Shown: positions 49,435 to 63,549 of the stretch, one piece after another
Numbering within the stretch: position 1 is the first letter of the stretch
Layout of the letters: each line of letters starts with the position of its first letter
Assembly: GCF_018409545.1 (NCBI RefSeq)
Contig: NZ_AP024563.1
Location: forward strand, 2,192,001-2,256,000
Source of the DNA: Allochromatium tepidum
GTDB lineage: Bacteria > Pseudomonadota > Gammaproteobacteria > Chromatiales > Chromatiaceae
Length of the DNA stretch: 64,000 bases
Direction: 5' to 3'
Notes under the pieces: generated by a model
Told to the model about the DNA's origin: nothing
Seen by the model: the letters and a program-made list of their open reading frames with translations, nothing else
Databases searched by the model: none
Program-made: the position numbers and the translations under genes

Positions 49435-50575
49435 GCTCGACCCCAACCAGGAACAGGCGACCTATTTCGCCAAGGCGTGCGGCGTCGCCCGCCATGCCTA
49501 CAACTGGGCATTAGCGGAATGGAAGGCGCAGTACGAGGCCGGCCTGAAACCTAATGAGGCGGCGCTGCGCAAGCAATACAACGCCATCAAGCCCGTCGAG
49601 TTCCCGTGGGCACTGGACGTCACCAAGAACGCGCCGCAGCAGGCCATCAAGAACGCTGGAACGGCGTTCTCCAACTTCTTCCGTAAGGTGAAGGCGGGTA
49701 AAAAAGGCAAGGACTGCGGCTATCCGAAGTTCAAGCAGAAAGGCCTCCACGACGCTTTCCGCGCGGACAACGGCCCACCCAAGAAAGGCGTGTCGGCCGT
49801 GCAGGTCGACGGCAAGCGGGTGAAGCTGCCGATCATCGGCTGGATCAGGATGCGCGAGGAATTGCGCTTCCCCGGCTGCATCCAGTCCGCCACGGTCAGC
49901 CGCCTGGCTGATGGCTGGTACATCTCCATCCTGGTCGAGACCGATGAGCGGCTCCACCAGGAATCCACCGGCGTGGTCGGCGTAGATTTCGGCCTGAAGG
50001 CGCCGGCGACGCTCTCCACGGGCGAATCCATCCCAGGACCAAAACCGCACCGCAGACTGGACGGGCGTCTGCGCCGACTCAATCGTTCCCTGGCCCGCAA
50101 GCGCAAAGGCCGTGCGAACTGGAAGAAAGCGAAAACCAAGCTCTCCAGACTGCACAAGCGCCTGGCTGACATCCGCGAAGATGCCTTGCACAAGCTCAGT
50201 CACCATCTGACCACGCAGTTCGATGTCATCGGCATTGAAGATCTGAACGTCAAAGGCATGGCCGCGAACAGGCGTCTTGCCCGCTCGGTCAGCGATGCGG
50301 GCCTTCGTTCGCTGCGCACCAAGATCGAGTACAAGGCGGCCATGACCGGCGCAACGGTCGTGGTGGCAGACCGCTGGTTTCCATCCAGTAAGACCTGCTC
50401 GCAGTGCGGCCGGCACCACCCTGAGATCGTTCTCGGTGTCGAGACCCTGCGCTGCGAATGCGGCCTAACCATCGACCGAGACCTGAATGCGGCGATTAAC
50501 CTCGCCAATTACGCGGTAAGCTCTACCGTGTCAGCCTGTGGAGAGGACGGCTCTGGCGTTGCCTCGGCAGCGTGA
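49412..50575 (+). CDS. tnpB: RNA-guided endonuclease TnpB (IS607-associated)
   Basis: A 387-aa TnpB, the ancestor-type relative of Cas12. The split RuvC site looks complete: Asp in GVDFGLK, Glu in GIEDLNVKG and Asp in TIDRDLNAA. The zinc ribbon has CSQCG and CECG. In studied systems TnpB uses a guide RNA from the element's right end to cut target DNA and keep the element in place. It overlaps the serine recombinase gene and ends 82 bases before hoxW. Confidence 0.94.
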   Translation: MRRAHKIKLDPNQEQATYFAKACGVARHAYNWALAEWKAQYEAGLKPNEAALRKQYNAIKPVEFPWALDVTKNAPQQAIKNAGTAFSNFFRKVKAGKKGKDCGYPKFKQKGLHDAFRADNGPPKKGVSAVQVDGKRVKLPIIGWIRMREELRFPGCIQSATVSRLADGWYISILVETDERLHQESTGVVGVDFGLKAPATLSTGESIPGPKPHRRLDGRLRRLNRSLARKRKGRANWKKAKTKLSRLHKRLADIREDALHKLSHHLTTQFDVIGIEDLNVKGMAANRRLARSVSDAGLRSLRTKIEYKAAMTGATVVVADRWFPSSKTCSQCGRHHPEIVLGVETLRCECGLTIDRDLNAAINLANYAVSSTVSACGEDGSGVASAA

Positions 50576-50612
50576 AACCAGCCTCGATGAAGCAGGAAGA
50601 AAATAACAGATA
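50480..50612 (+). ncRNA. candidate TnpB guide RNA (omega/reRNA) region
   Basis: TnpB guide RNAs typically overlap the 3' end of tnpB and run to the element's right end, with the guide taken from flanking DNA. This stretch holds the tnpB terminus, small stem candidates and a GATGAAGCAGGAAGAAA tract like those seen near the ends of other TnpB scaffolds. If the right edge is correct, the guide would read into hoxW leader sequence. Boundaries are inferred. Confidence 0.35.
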
Positions 50613-50657
50613 GTTGAGATTATCTGAGACTTTTCGGAGCGGAATCCAGGCGAACAC

Positions 50658-51113
50658 ATGGCCAAAACACTCATCATCGGCTACGGCAGCCCGATCCGGG
50701 GCGATGACGCCATTGGTCCGCTGGCGGTCGAGCGGCTGGTCGAGCGTGGCTTGCCGGTCGGCGTTGAAGCCATTGCGCGTCATGTGCTGACGGCTGAACT
50801 GGTCACTGAGCTGGTGGGGCGCGAGCGGGCGATCTTTCTCGATGCGGCGGCTGGTGGCGAGCCGGGCACGGTTCAGGTGCATCGTCTCGAACCCGATGTG
50901 GATGCACACTCGACGATGGCGCATTTTCTCGATCCGCGCGAGTTGCTGGCCTGGTGCCGGCGGTTGTATGGACAGGCGCCGGAAGCCTATTTGATCACCG
51001 TGATGGGGGCCTGCTTCGATTATGCCCATTGCCAACTGAGTCCGGTCGCCGAGGCCGCGCTCGAACGGTTGTTGGAGCAGGTCGAGCGGGTTTGGGGCCA
51101 GGTCAGGCGGTAG
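50658..51113 (+). CDS. hoxW: hydrogenase maturation protease HoxW
   Basis: A 151-aa endopeptidase of the HupD/HycI/HoxW family that trims the C-terminal tail of HoxH after nickel insertion. Motifs are LIIGYGSPIRGDDAIGP with the metal-binding Asp, FLDAAAGGEPG and VMGACFDYAHCQLSP. It should belong to the hox operon but is separated from hoxH by the IS607 element and a hairpin. A weak GGAA/AGG lies upstream of the ATG. It converges with the defense operon. Confidence 0.92.
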   Translation: MAKTLIIGYGSPIRGDDAIGPLAVERLVERGLPVGVEAIARHVLTAELVTELVGRERAIFLDAAAGGEPGTVQVHRLEPDVDAHSTMAHFLDPRELLAWCRRLYGQAPEAYLITVMGACFDYAHCQLSPVAEAALERLLEQVERVWGQVRR

Positions 51114-51145
51114 GTGGTCTTGTCAATGATCCCCACAACAGCCCC

Positions 51146-53977
51146 CTATTCGCCGGTCTCGAACTCAGCGTTCTTGAACTTCAGCACGTTGCAGTTCTCC
51201 TTCACCACGCGCTGCAGCCCATCATCGAAGCCAGTGGATGCTTCGGCCTGGATCTCGATGGCGATCTTGACCTTGACCCCCGGCCGTGATGTGAACTGCA
51301 TCACGACCTCGTCGACCAGGTCGGCGAACTGCTTTTTCGCCAGGATCGGGTCAAGTTCGATACTGCCGTAGAACCTCTTTTTGACCGACTGGGAAGCTGT
51401 GCCGCCTGCCGGATAAGTTGGCTTGGAAGTGTCTTCGACTCTCGGTGGTGCTCCGCTGGTGCCGGTTGTACCGGGTACAGCCTCTGTCGGCATTGGTCGC
51501 GCTGCCTCGTCAGCGGCGCGCTGGGCTTCAGCGTAGCCTGCGGCGGTCACCGGTTCGATCAGCAGCAGCGACGAGTCCATGATCGGCGACGTGCGCTTGC
51601 CGTAGCTGAACCCGACGTACCGGCCATCCTCCTTGCCCTGCGCGAAGCCGAAGAAGTCGCGGCTCTCGGCGCCCGCGGCCATCGTCCTCTGAAAAACCGT
51701 GTCGTCCTTCAGGCGCGGCAGGTAGAGTTGCCGGCAAGTCTGCTGCCACACATTGAGCGCATTGGCTTCCTTGACGTCGTCCTTCCAGAACCAATTCTTG
51801 AGCACCGTGGCCAGGTGGATCGGAGCCCACTCGGTGATCAGGAGCTCGTTTTCCTTCAGCACGCGCTCGATCTCCTGCGACAGGTTCGGCGCTCCCGGAT
51901 TGACCTGGAAGTGCTCCCACTGGATTTCAGACAATCCCTTGCCGGGGCGGGCCTCCTGCATCGGGGCGAGCAGCCACTTGTAGGTTTCACGGATCATCCG
52001 TCGCAGGGCCTCATTGGCGTCCTCCAGGCTCTTGCCGGCCTGCCGCGACTGGAACTGGTCGAGGTTGAGCTTCAACTCCTTGATGTCGTTCACGATCGAC
52101 TGCCATGCCAGCTTCGAGCGCACCTGATCCTTGAGGCGGCTCACGCTGTCGTAGTCGGCGGCGAGGAAGATCAGACGGTTCTGCTTGAAGCGCGGCTGGT
52201 CGCCACGGTGCTTCAGAATCTCGGTCGCGCGCTCGATGGCGAGACACCGGCCACTGTGGGTGAACGCGGCATCGGGCGGCAGCACCACGAGGCGCAACTG
52301 CCAGTCGTCCGGAACATCGCTGCCGGCCGTGAAGATGTGGATGCCGCCGAACACGCCGCCGGCGATGGTTTTCTGCACGCGGTCGCGGATGGTGGGGAAG
52401 ACGTCCTCCTTGTCTTGGAAGCGGCGCTTGCGCTCTTCCATCTCCCGGCGCAAGTTCGGACGGGTATCGAACCAGAAGCGGTTGTTGCCGCTGTTCAGGT
52501 AGTGGAGACGGTCACCCAGGCGACGCAACGCATCCTTGTAGATACCCACCGGTTGCCCCGGCTGCGCCGCGCCCAAGGCGACGCGCTCCAGTTCGATGCC
52601 GCGCACCATCTGGTTCGCCGTGCTCGGCGCGCTGCCGAGGAAGATCGCCCGCGCCGCGCGGCGACAGGCTTGCACGCTACCCAGACGGGGATCACGGTTC
52701 TCGATGTCGGTGGTTTCGGCACGCTCGCCATCCACATCACGCTCGACGACCGGATCCCAACCCGGCGGCAGGTAGTAGATCACCTCGTTGCGGGTGTCCG
52801 CATCCTGCAGTGGAAGGCTGCCCGGCATGATCAGCGGGTCTTTGTCGTTGTCCTTCCACAGGCGATGGATCACCTTGGCCATCAGCTTCAGCACACCACG
52901 GGTGCGCTGGAAGTTGTCGAGCGATGACCAGTCCTCATACAGACGGTCGAACACCTCAGGATGGATCGGGTAGGCATGTATCAGCCGGTCGAAGTAGCGG
53001 CCCTCCTGCGTCTCGCGCGGGAAGTCCTCGCTGTTCGCCGTGTAGTAGTCGGCAAAGGCCCGGCACACCGTTTCCGCGGCCGGCTTGTCGTTGATGCTGG
53101 AGAACAGACGGCGACGGACGATCTCGAACGCCTCCTCGGTGGCCACCGGCTTCCACAGCGCCTGCACGCGGCCGAAGTAATGCGCCAGCGCCTCCAGCGC
53201 CTTGACGCCGCGTTGGCTGCCGGCTTCCTTGTCCGATTCCGGCAACGCGGCCAGCAGCACCGCCGTCGGCACCGCCTTCAGCGCCTCGGTCAGCGCCTGG
53301 ATAAAACTCAGGTTGGAGTCGAAGCTGCCGCCGGTGAGCGTTTTGCCTTCCTCGAACTGGCGCACATAGGCCACCAGCTCGTCGATCAGGATCACGCAGG
53401 GTGCGTAACGACGCAGCAGCGTCTCCAGCACCGCCTTGCCCGGGGAGGTGCCGGACGCATCGGCGTCGGCCACCAGCGCGTAGCCCTCAGCCTTGCCCAG
53501 CTGCCAGGCCATGTCGCCCCACAGGGTGCGGATGATCTGGCCATCGCGCACCACCGGCTGGTTGGGCGAAGACTTGATGCCGTCCAGCACGGCCACCCGC
53601 GCACGGGGCAGTTCGGTCACACCGGCTGCATCCAGAATGACGGGAACGCCCGGCAGATCGCAGGCCGGTGCATCCCCCTTGGCAAGGTGATAGACCGCCA
53701 GCATCGTGTGCGTCTTGCCGCCGCCGAACGCCGTCTGCAACTGAATCACCGGATCGCCACCCTTGCCGGACAAGCGCTTGACCACGGAGTCGAGCAGCAG
53801 GCGCATGCCTTCGGTGATGAAGGTGCGCTGGAAGAACAGCGCCGGGTTCTGATATTCGGGCGTTGCCGTGCCTTCGTGGACGCGCGACAGGTCGGCGGCG
53901 AACTCGGCTTGCTGGAAGGTGCCCTTGAGCACGTCTTCATGCGGGACGGCGATTTCGCGCCAGGGTTTCAAAGTCAT
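51146..53977 (-). CDS. DUF499 (COG1483) predicted AAA+ ATPase, defense-associated
   Basis: A 943-aa protein of the DUF499 family. The P-loop is FGGGKTH at residues 84-90, within [17 protein letters not shown]. Walker B is [13 protein letters not shown] with Asp199-Glu200. The rest is a large helical body, with a short Pro/Gly-rich linker (~875-895) and a C-terminal beta-rich domain. DUF499 ATPases co-occur with DUF1156 methylases and Snf2-type helicases in defense islands (known from comparative genomics). The biochemical role is unproven. It is the last gene of the operon and has GAGGAA before its ATG. Confidence 0.88.
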   Translation of the reverse strand: MTLKPWREIAVPHEDVLKGTFQQAEFAADLSRVHEGTATPEYQNPALFFQRTFITEGMRLLLDSVVKRLSGKGGDPVIQLQTAFGGGKTHTMLAVYHLAKGDAPACDLPGVPVILDAAGVTELPRARVAVLDGIKSSPNQPVVRDGQIIRTLWGDMAWQLGKAEGYALVADADASGTSPGKAVLETLLRRYAPCVILIDELVAYVRQFEEGKTLTGGSFDSNLSFIQALTEALKAVPTAVLLAALPESDKEAGSQRGVKALEALAHYFGRVQALWKPVATEEAFEIVRRRLFSSINDKPAAETVCRAFADYYTANSEDFPRETQEGRYFDRLIHAYPIHPEVFDRLYEDWSSLDNFQRTRGVLKLMAKVIHRLWKDNDKDPLIMPGSLPLQDADTRNEVIYYLPPGWDPVVERDVDGERAETTDIENRDPRLGSVQACRRAARAIFLGSAPSTANQMVRGIELERVALGAAQPGQPVGIYKDALRRLGDRLHYLNSGNNRFWFDTRPNLRREMEERKRRFQDKEDVFPTIRDRVQKTIAGGVFGGIHIFTAGSDVPDDWQLRLVVLPPDAAFTHSGRCLAIERATEILKHRGDQPRFKQNRLIFLAADYDSVSRLKDQVRSKLAWQSIVNDIKELKLNLDQFQSRQAGKSLEDANEALRRMIRETYKWLLAPMQEARPGKGLSEIQWEHFQVNPGAPNLSQEIERVLKENELLITEWAPIHLATVLKNWFWKDDVKEANALNVWQQTCRQLYLPRLKDDTVFQRTMAAGAESRDFFGFAQGKEDGRYVGFSYGKRTSPIMDSSLLLIEPVTAAGYAEAQRAADEAARPMPTEAVPGTTGTSGAPPRVEDTSKPTYPAGGTASQSVKKRFYGSIELDPILAKKQFADLVDEVVMQFTSRPGVKVKIAIEIQAEASTGFDDGLQRVVKENCNVLKFKNAEFETGE

Positions 53978-53990
53978 GGTGGTTTCCTCT

Positions 53991-54488
53991 TTATGTGACG
54001 GTCCAACCCAGGCGATGCATGTTGTCCTTTGAGACGACCTTTGGGTGTGCGTCTACGGCACGTAGCAGCTGTGCCAGCTTCTGCTTCAGGTCGGCTGGAT
54101 CGACGACGGGCTGATGGGCCTTCGGAAGCTCGATATGCGCGATCACCCGCAACTTCCTGCCCTTCAGCACCTCTCCGGCAATCGTGCGCTCGCCAGGATC
54201 GTTGCCGTTCAGCTTGGCCGGCAGCAGGGCCGCCAGCGTCATCAGCACCTTGTTCGCAATGGCTTGCGGAAGCTGCGAAGGCTTTTCCGCATCCGGGTGG
54301 CGGTAGTCTTTGACCTCGATGAGGTAAACCGTAGCGTCCGGTCCTCGCGCCAGTAGATCGACCGCCTGGATACCGTTGAATTGGCGGCTGAACTGTTCGC
54401 GATAGAACGACCAGTCGTCGTACTTGCTCGCCAGCCAACCGGTTGGAAAGATGAATGTGAGCTTTTCGACTTGGACAGCAATCGTCAT
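53991..54488 (-). CDS. small PD-(D/E)XK-like nuclease-fold protein
   Basis: I do not know a named family for this 165-aa protein. Residues 36-63 read [14 protein letters not shown] followed by [10 protein letters not shown], giving Asp44, Glu58 and Lys60 in the D-x(n)-ExK pattern of PD-(D/E)XK nucleases. A basic/hydrophobic C-terminal half follows. Its start overlaps the ATPase stop (TGAAGATG), so the two are translated together and may work as a pair. Nuclease activity is inference from the motif. Confidence 0.65.
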   Translation of the reverse strand: MTIAVQVEKLTFIFPTGWLASKYDDWSFYREQFSRQFNGIQAVDLLARGPDATVYLIEVKDYRHPDAEKPSQLPQAIANKVLMTLAALLPAKLNGNDPGERTIAGEVLKGRKLRVIAHIELPKAHQPVVDPADLKQKLAQLLRAVDAHPKVVSKDNMHRLGWTVT

Positions 54489-54490
54489 CT

Positions 54491-55537
54491 TCAGTCCCCC
54501 AACGCCATGTAGCGGTCAGACTGACTGAGACTTTCCTCAAGTGCGGCGATTGCTCCAATCTCGTGCAAAGTATCGGCTTGTACCATTTGCACGCCATCGT
54601 CGCTTGTGTGCAAGCCGAAGAAGCGTGTTGGCACGACCTTTTGTTGCTTGGAACGAGCATCCAGTTCGATCTCGAACTCGCGCAACAAGAACAGGCTATG
54701 GGTGGCTACGAAGACCTGGATGCCCTGCGCCGCGAGATGGATGATGCTGCGCGCGACGATTCTGACGAGCTTGGGATTCAGGTTGGTTTCAGGCTCGTCC
54801 CAAAACAGATAGCCCTTGTCCAACAGCGAGCCTGTGCTGATCAATCGCGCCAGCATCGCAAACTTCCGCAGGCCTTCGGCCACCAGCGGCATTTCCATCC
54901 GCCCTTCACCAGACATCCGCAGGTAGAAGCGGCCGCTCTTGGCATCCATCTCAACCTTGCCACCGAGCGCTTCCTCCAATGGTTGGAGTAGTTGCGCGGC
55001 ACGCTGTTCACGCGCCCCCTTCAATGAAGGAGCGCCCAGCAGCGAGACTGTGTCTCGCCAGGTCTCCTCAAATTCCAGGTGGTAGTTGTCGTAAAAGGCC
55101 AGAAACCAAGGACACAAGGTGATCAGTTCTCTGGTGGGCAGATAGACCGGCGATCGCTCTAGCGCCTCTTTTGGAAGCCGCATCACGTCCACTTGCGACT
55201 TGGCGTTGCTGGCAAATCCGATCGCGCTGCTGGCCTTTTCGGACTTCATGCTCAGCCGGATCTCGCAACGGTCCCGACCCTGCTTGCGCTTGACGAGCCG
55301 GCCGAGAGACTCGGGGCGCATCACGCGCACCAGCTTGTCCGCGTAGGCCCGCTCCAAGAGCACCTTTGTTAGGTCCTCAGGGCGCGTTGCCTGCACCTTT
55401 AGCATGGCGTACAAGGCTTTGAGTACATGAGACTTGCCGACCCCGTTCTCGCCGACGATGACGTTTAACCCCTTGGCAAACTGCCAGACGTCGTTCGGTA
55501 CCGTGGTGAAGCTTTGAAACGTCGTTGACGTGAGCAT
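54491..55537 (-). CDS. AAA/ABC-type ATPase (OLD/RecF-like), defense-associated
   Basis: A 348-aa P-loop ATPase of the AAA_15/AAA_21 type. Walker A is GENGVGKS (29-36), Walker B YLFWDEPETNLNP with Asp247-Glu248, and the switch histidine is in VFVATHS (275-281). No TOPRIM nuclease domain follows, unlike full OLD proteins. The separate nuclease-like protein encoded next to it may fill that role. ATG 55537 is preceded by GAGGAGG. It lies 10 bases after the methylase. Confidence 0.85.
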   Translation of the reverse strand: MLTSTTFQSFTTVPNDVWQFAKGLNVIVGENGVGKSHVLKALYAMLKVQATRPEDLTKVLLERAYADKLVRVMRPESLGRLVKRKQGRDRCEIRLSMKSEKASSAIGFASNAKSQVDVMRLPKEALERSPVYLPTRELITLCPWFLAFYDNYHLEFEETWRDTVSLLGAPSLKGAREQRAAQLLQPLEEALGGKVEMDAKSGRFYLRMSGEGRMEMPLVAEGLRKFAMLARLISTGSLLDKGYLFWDEPETNLNPKLVRIVARSIIHLAAQGIQVFVATHSLFLLREFEIELDARSKQQKVVPTRFFGLHTSDDGVQMVQADTLHEIGAIAALEESLSQSDRYMALGD

Positions 55538-55547
55538 CTCATCCTCC

Positions 55548-58439
<2,892 letters not shown>

Positions 58440-58485
58440 GATGGATTCCTTACTGCCAGTGACATAATGCGGCCCATTAGCCCCG

Positions 58486-58537
58486 CCGGAGATCGCATCT
58501 CCGGCCCGACGCCTCCCTCGCGGAGGCGTCTCTTTTT
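58486..58537. promoter_or_regulatory. two adjacent perfect hairpins between helicase and methylase genes
   Basis: CCGGAGAT/ATCTCCGG with a 3-base loop (58486-58504) lies three bases from GACGCCTCC/GGAGGCGTC with a 5-base loop (58508-58530). The second is followed on the plus strand by TCTTTTT, so it reads as a textbook intrinsic terminator for plus-strand transcription. The operon runs on the minus strand, where the pair lies in the leader of the methylase gene. Confidence 0.7.
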
Positions 58538-58554
58538 GTGGGGTGCGATGCGCA

Positions 58555-62084
<3,530 letters not shown>

Positions 62085-62091
<7 letters not shown>

Positions 62092-62209
62092 GGTGCGCCC
62101 CTTGTCAGGCCGATGACGCGCGTGGGTGTGTTCTCCTTGGCGAGTTGCTCGATCTGCTTGACATCTTCAGACGTCCATCGCTTGCCGTGGTTGGCGGGGG
62201 CTTAGCCAT
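62085..62209 (-). pseudogene. frameshifted remnant of a small SANT/Myb-like protein
   Basis: After ATG 62209 the reading frame gives nonsense, but one base shift yields [20 protein letters not shown] followed by NTPTRVIGL. This resembles the short SANT/Myb-like helix-turn-helix proteins seen in many proteobacteria. The frame then ends at a TGA inside the helicase start. Both a frameshift near 62202 and loss of the C-terminus are needed to explain it. It lies between the WYL gene and the helicase. Confidence 0.6.
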
Positions 62210-62264
62210 GGTGGGGCTCCCTTTTGGGCGTAGGGGTTGAGGGCGATGCAGACCATGTGCGTCA

Positions 62265-63158
62265 TCACTCCTCGCCGCGACCCTCGTAGCCCGGCGCCAG
62301 GATCAGGTTCGTCACGCCGTACAAGGCCTGGCGATTGCGAAGCCAGAGGTGGTACTCGCCGCCCTTGAGACTGTGGTCTTCGGTGCAGTCGACGTTCCAG
62401 CGGCGCAGCAGGTAGCCCGCCATCGCAGCACGGGCCCGGACTTTGAGCACGCCGTTCTCCATGCCGTACTCGGCTTCGATGGTGTCGGGGTGCTGGACGT
62501 TGGCCGGGTGCGGCACCAGCTCAAGCTCGGTAATCCGGTTCCACTGGATGTCCTGTGCGGGCAACTCGTGCTCGTTGACCGGGCCGGGCAGCATCTTGGC
62601 GTCGGCCAGGCGCGCCAGGACGAAGTCCCGGAACTCGCCGCTGCGGCGATCGAAAGCGCGCACGTGCCGGCATTGGCCGTTGTCGGCGAGGGCGAAGGGC
62701 ACGATCTCCCGGGTGGTCAGCCCGCTCGACAGCGCGCGGTAGGAGACCTCGACCGCCGCGTTGCGATGGATCGCCCGCGTCAGGACGGAGAGCATCTCCA
62801 GGTCGAGCCGGCCCGGCAGGGCGGTGCCTTCATGCGGGACGATGCCCTTCCGGCGGATCGGCTCGCCGTCGCCGTAACCCTCGGACAACCAGGTCAGGAC
62901 ACGCTCGGCGGGAAAGTCGAACAGCGGCCGGAACCAGGAGCCGCGGACGTAGACCTTGCTCTTGGTGTCGTACTCCATGTTGCGCGGCGCCAGCTCCTTG
63001 TACTGCGCGATGTCGCGCGTGGCGGCTGCCGCCTGGATGTCGAAGCGGGCGACCAGATCCCGGCGGCGGATCTCGCCAACGAACCGCAGGCGCAGATCGA
63101 CGAACGCGAGCCGGTCGCGTTGCGCTTGAGTCATCTCCGGGAGTCGGTCGCTGGACAT
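62265..63158 (-). CDS. WYL-domain transcriptional regulator, BrxR/CapW-like
   Basis: A 297-aa regulator with an N-terminal winged helix-turn-helix (RLAFVDLRLRFVGEIRRRDL, with the ELAPRNMEYD segment that follows), a central WYL domain (~115-195: VEVSYRALSSG, VRAFDRRSGEFRDF) and a C-terminal WCX-type extension. The pattern matches the BrxR/CapW repressors that control BREX, CBASS and other defense loci, probably as dimers sensing a nucleic-acid or nucleotide signal. It is the first gene of the defense operon and has a palindrome over its own promoter. Confidence 0.88.
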   Translation of the reverse strand: MSSDRLPEMTQAQRDRLAFVDLRLRFVGEIRRRDLVARFDIQAAAATRDIAQYKELAPRNMEYDTKSKVYVRGSWFRPLFDFPAERVLTWLSEGYGDGEPIRRKGIVPHEGTALPGRLDLEMLSVLTRAIHRNAAVEVSYRALSSGLTTREIVPFALADNGQCRHVRAFDRRSGEFRDFVLARLADAKMLPGPVNEHELPAQDIQWNRITELELVPHPANVQHPDTIEAEYGMENGVLKVRARAAMAGYLLRRWNVDCTEDHSLKGGEYHLWLRNRQALYGVTNLILAPGYEGRGEE

Positions 63159-63185
63159 GGTTGCACTGGTTCGATGGCTTGATGG

Positions 63186-63203
63186 TGAGTATCACGGTAC
63201 TCA
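63186..63203. promoter_or_regulatory. candidate operator overlapping the -10 box
   Basis: TGAGTA and TACTCA form a perfect 6-bp inverted repeat with a 6-base spacer. It covers the -10 element of the WYL promoter, so a bound dimer would block RNA polymerase. This is the layout expected for autorepression by a BrxR/CapW-type protein. Confidence 0.55.
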
Positions 63204-63216
63204 GATCGAACGTCAA
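63188..63216 (-). promoter_or_regulatory. promoter of the WYL regulator and defense operon
   Basis: On the minus strand TTGACG (63216-63211) is followed after exactly 17 bases by GATACT (63193-63188). The expected start point lies about 23 bases before the regulator's ATG. No strong Shine-Dalgarno is seen before that ATG. Confidence 0.65.
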
Positions 63217-63222
63217 TAAGAA

Positions 63223-63237
63223 TTAAGATAATCCTAA
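63223..63237. promoter_or_regulatory. near-perfect A/T-rich palindrome upstream of the -35 box
   Basis: TTAAGATAATCCTAA pairs at six of seven positions around a central A. It lies six bases upstream of the -35 box of the WYL promoter and could be a second regulator site or an activator site. Confidence 0.35.
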
Positions 63238-63240
63238 TGT

Positions 63241-63549
63241 ATGTTGCATAATGATGATGATTTGGTCGGGCGAGGTGGGCGGCTCGGCTGGCCGGCCTCG
63301 GCGGCGAGGCTCGGTCACGAGACGGTTGGCGTTCTCTCGGGAAGGCGGGCGTGGCCGCTTCGTATAGATGGCCGCCCTCAAGGGCGCTGGGTTACCCGTC
63401 TTGCGCGAAAAGCCCCGCCGTTCAGGGCGGGGGAAGGATAGCGCGGACGGCGTAGCCGTCCTTGGTTTTTGCTTTGTGCGACAAAAACGCAGTGCCGTCC
63501 ATGCCTAATCTCTTTGCCATCGCTCATAGACCAAGAGTATGATTAAACT
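63241..63549. other. gene-free stretch with IS200/IS605-type hairpins
   Basis: No gene is visible. The stretch holds three palindromes: CGCCCT/AGGGCG at 63373-63386; the IS-type CCCCGCC/GGGCGGGG around 63413-63432, related to those near 42.2 and 42.5 kb; and GGACGGC/GCCGTCC with a 3-base loop at 63445-63461, followed by TTGGTTTTT, which is terminator-like on the plus strand. These probably mark the end of one IS200/IS605-type element and the left side of the one whose tnpB follows. Confidence 0.5.

Larger units (their letters stand above)
48735..50612 (+). mobile_element. IS607-type element inserted between hoxH and hoxW
   Basis: The element encodes a MerR-like serine recombinase and a TnpB protein in overlapping frames, the classic IS607 layout. 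ATAACAGATA occurs at both edges (48735-48744 and 50603-50612), and the right copy is half of the palindrome CAGATA-N8-TATCTG (50607-50626). IS607 elements make no target-site duplication, so exact ends are unproven. Both genes are intact, so it may be active. Confidence 0.8.
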
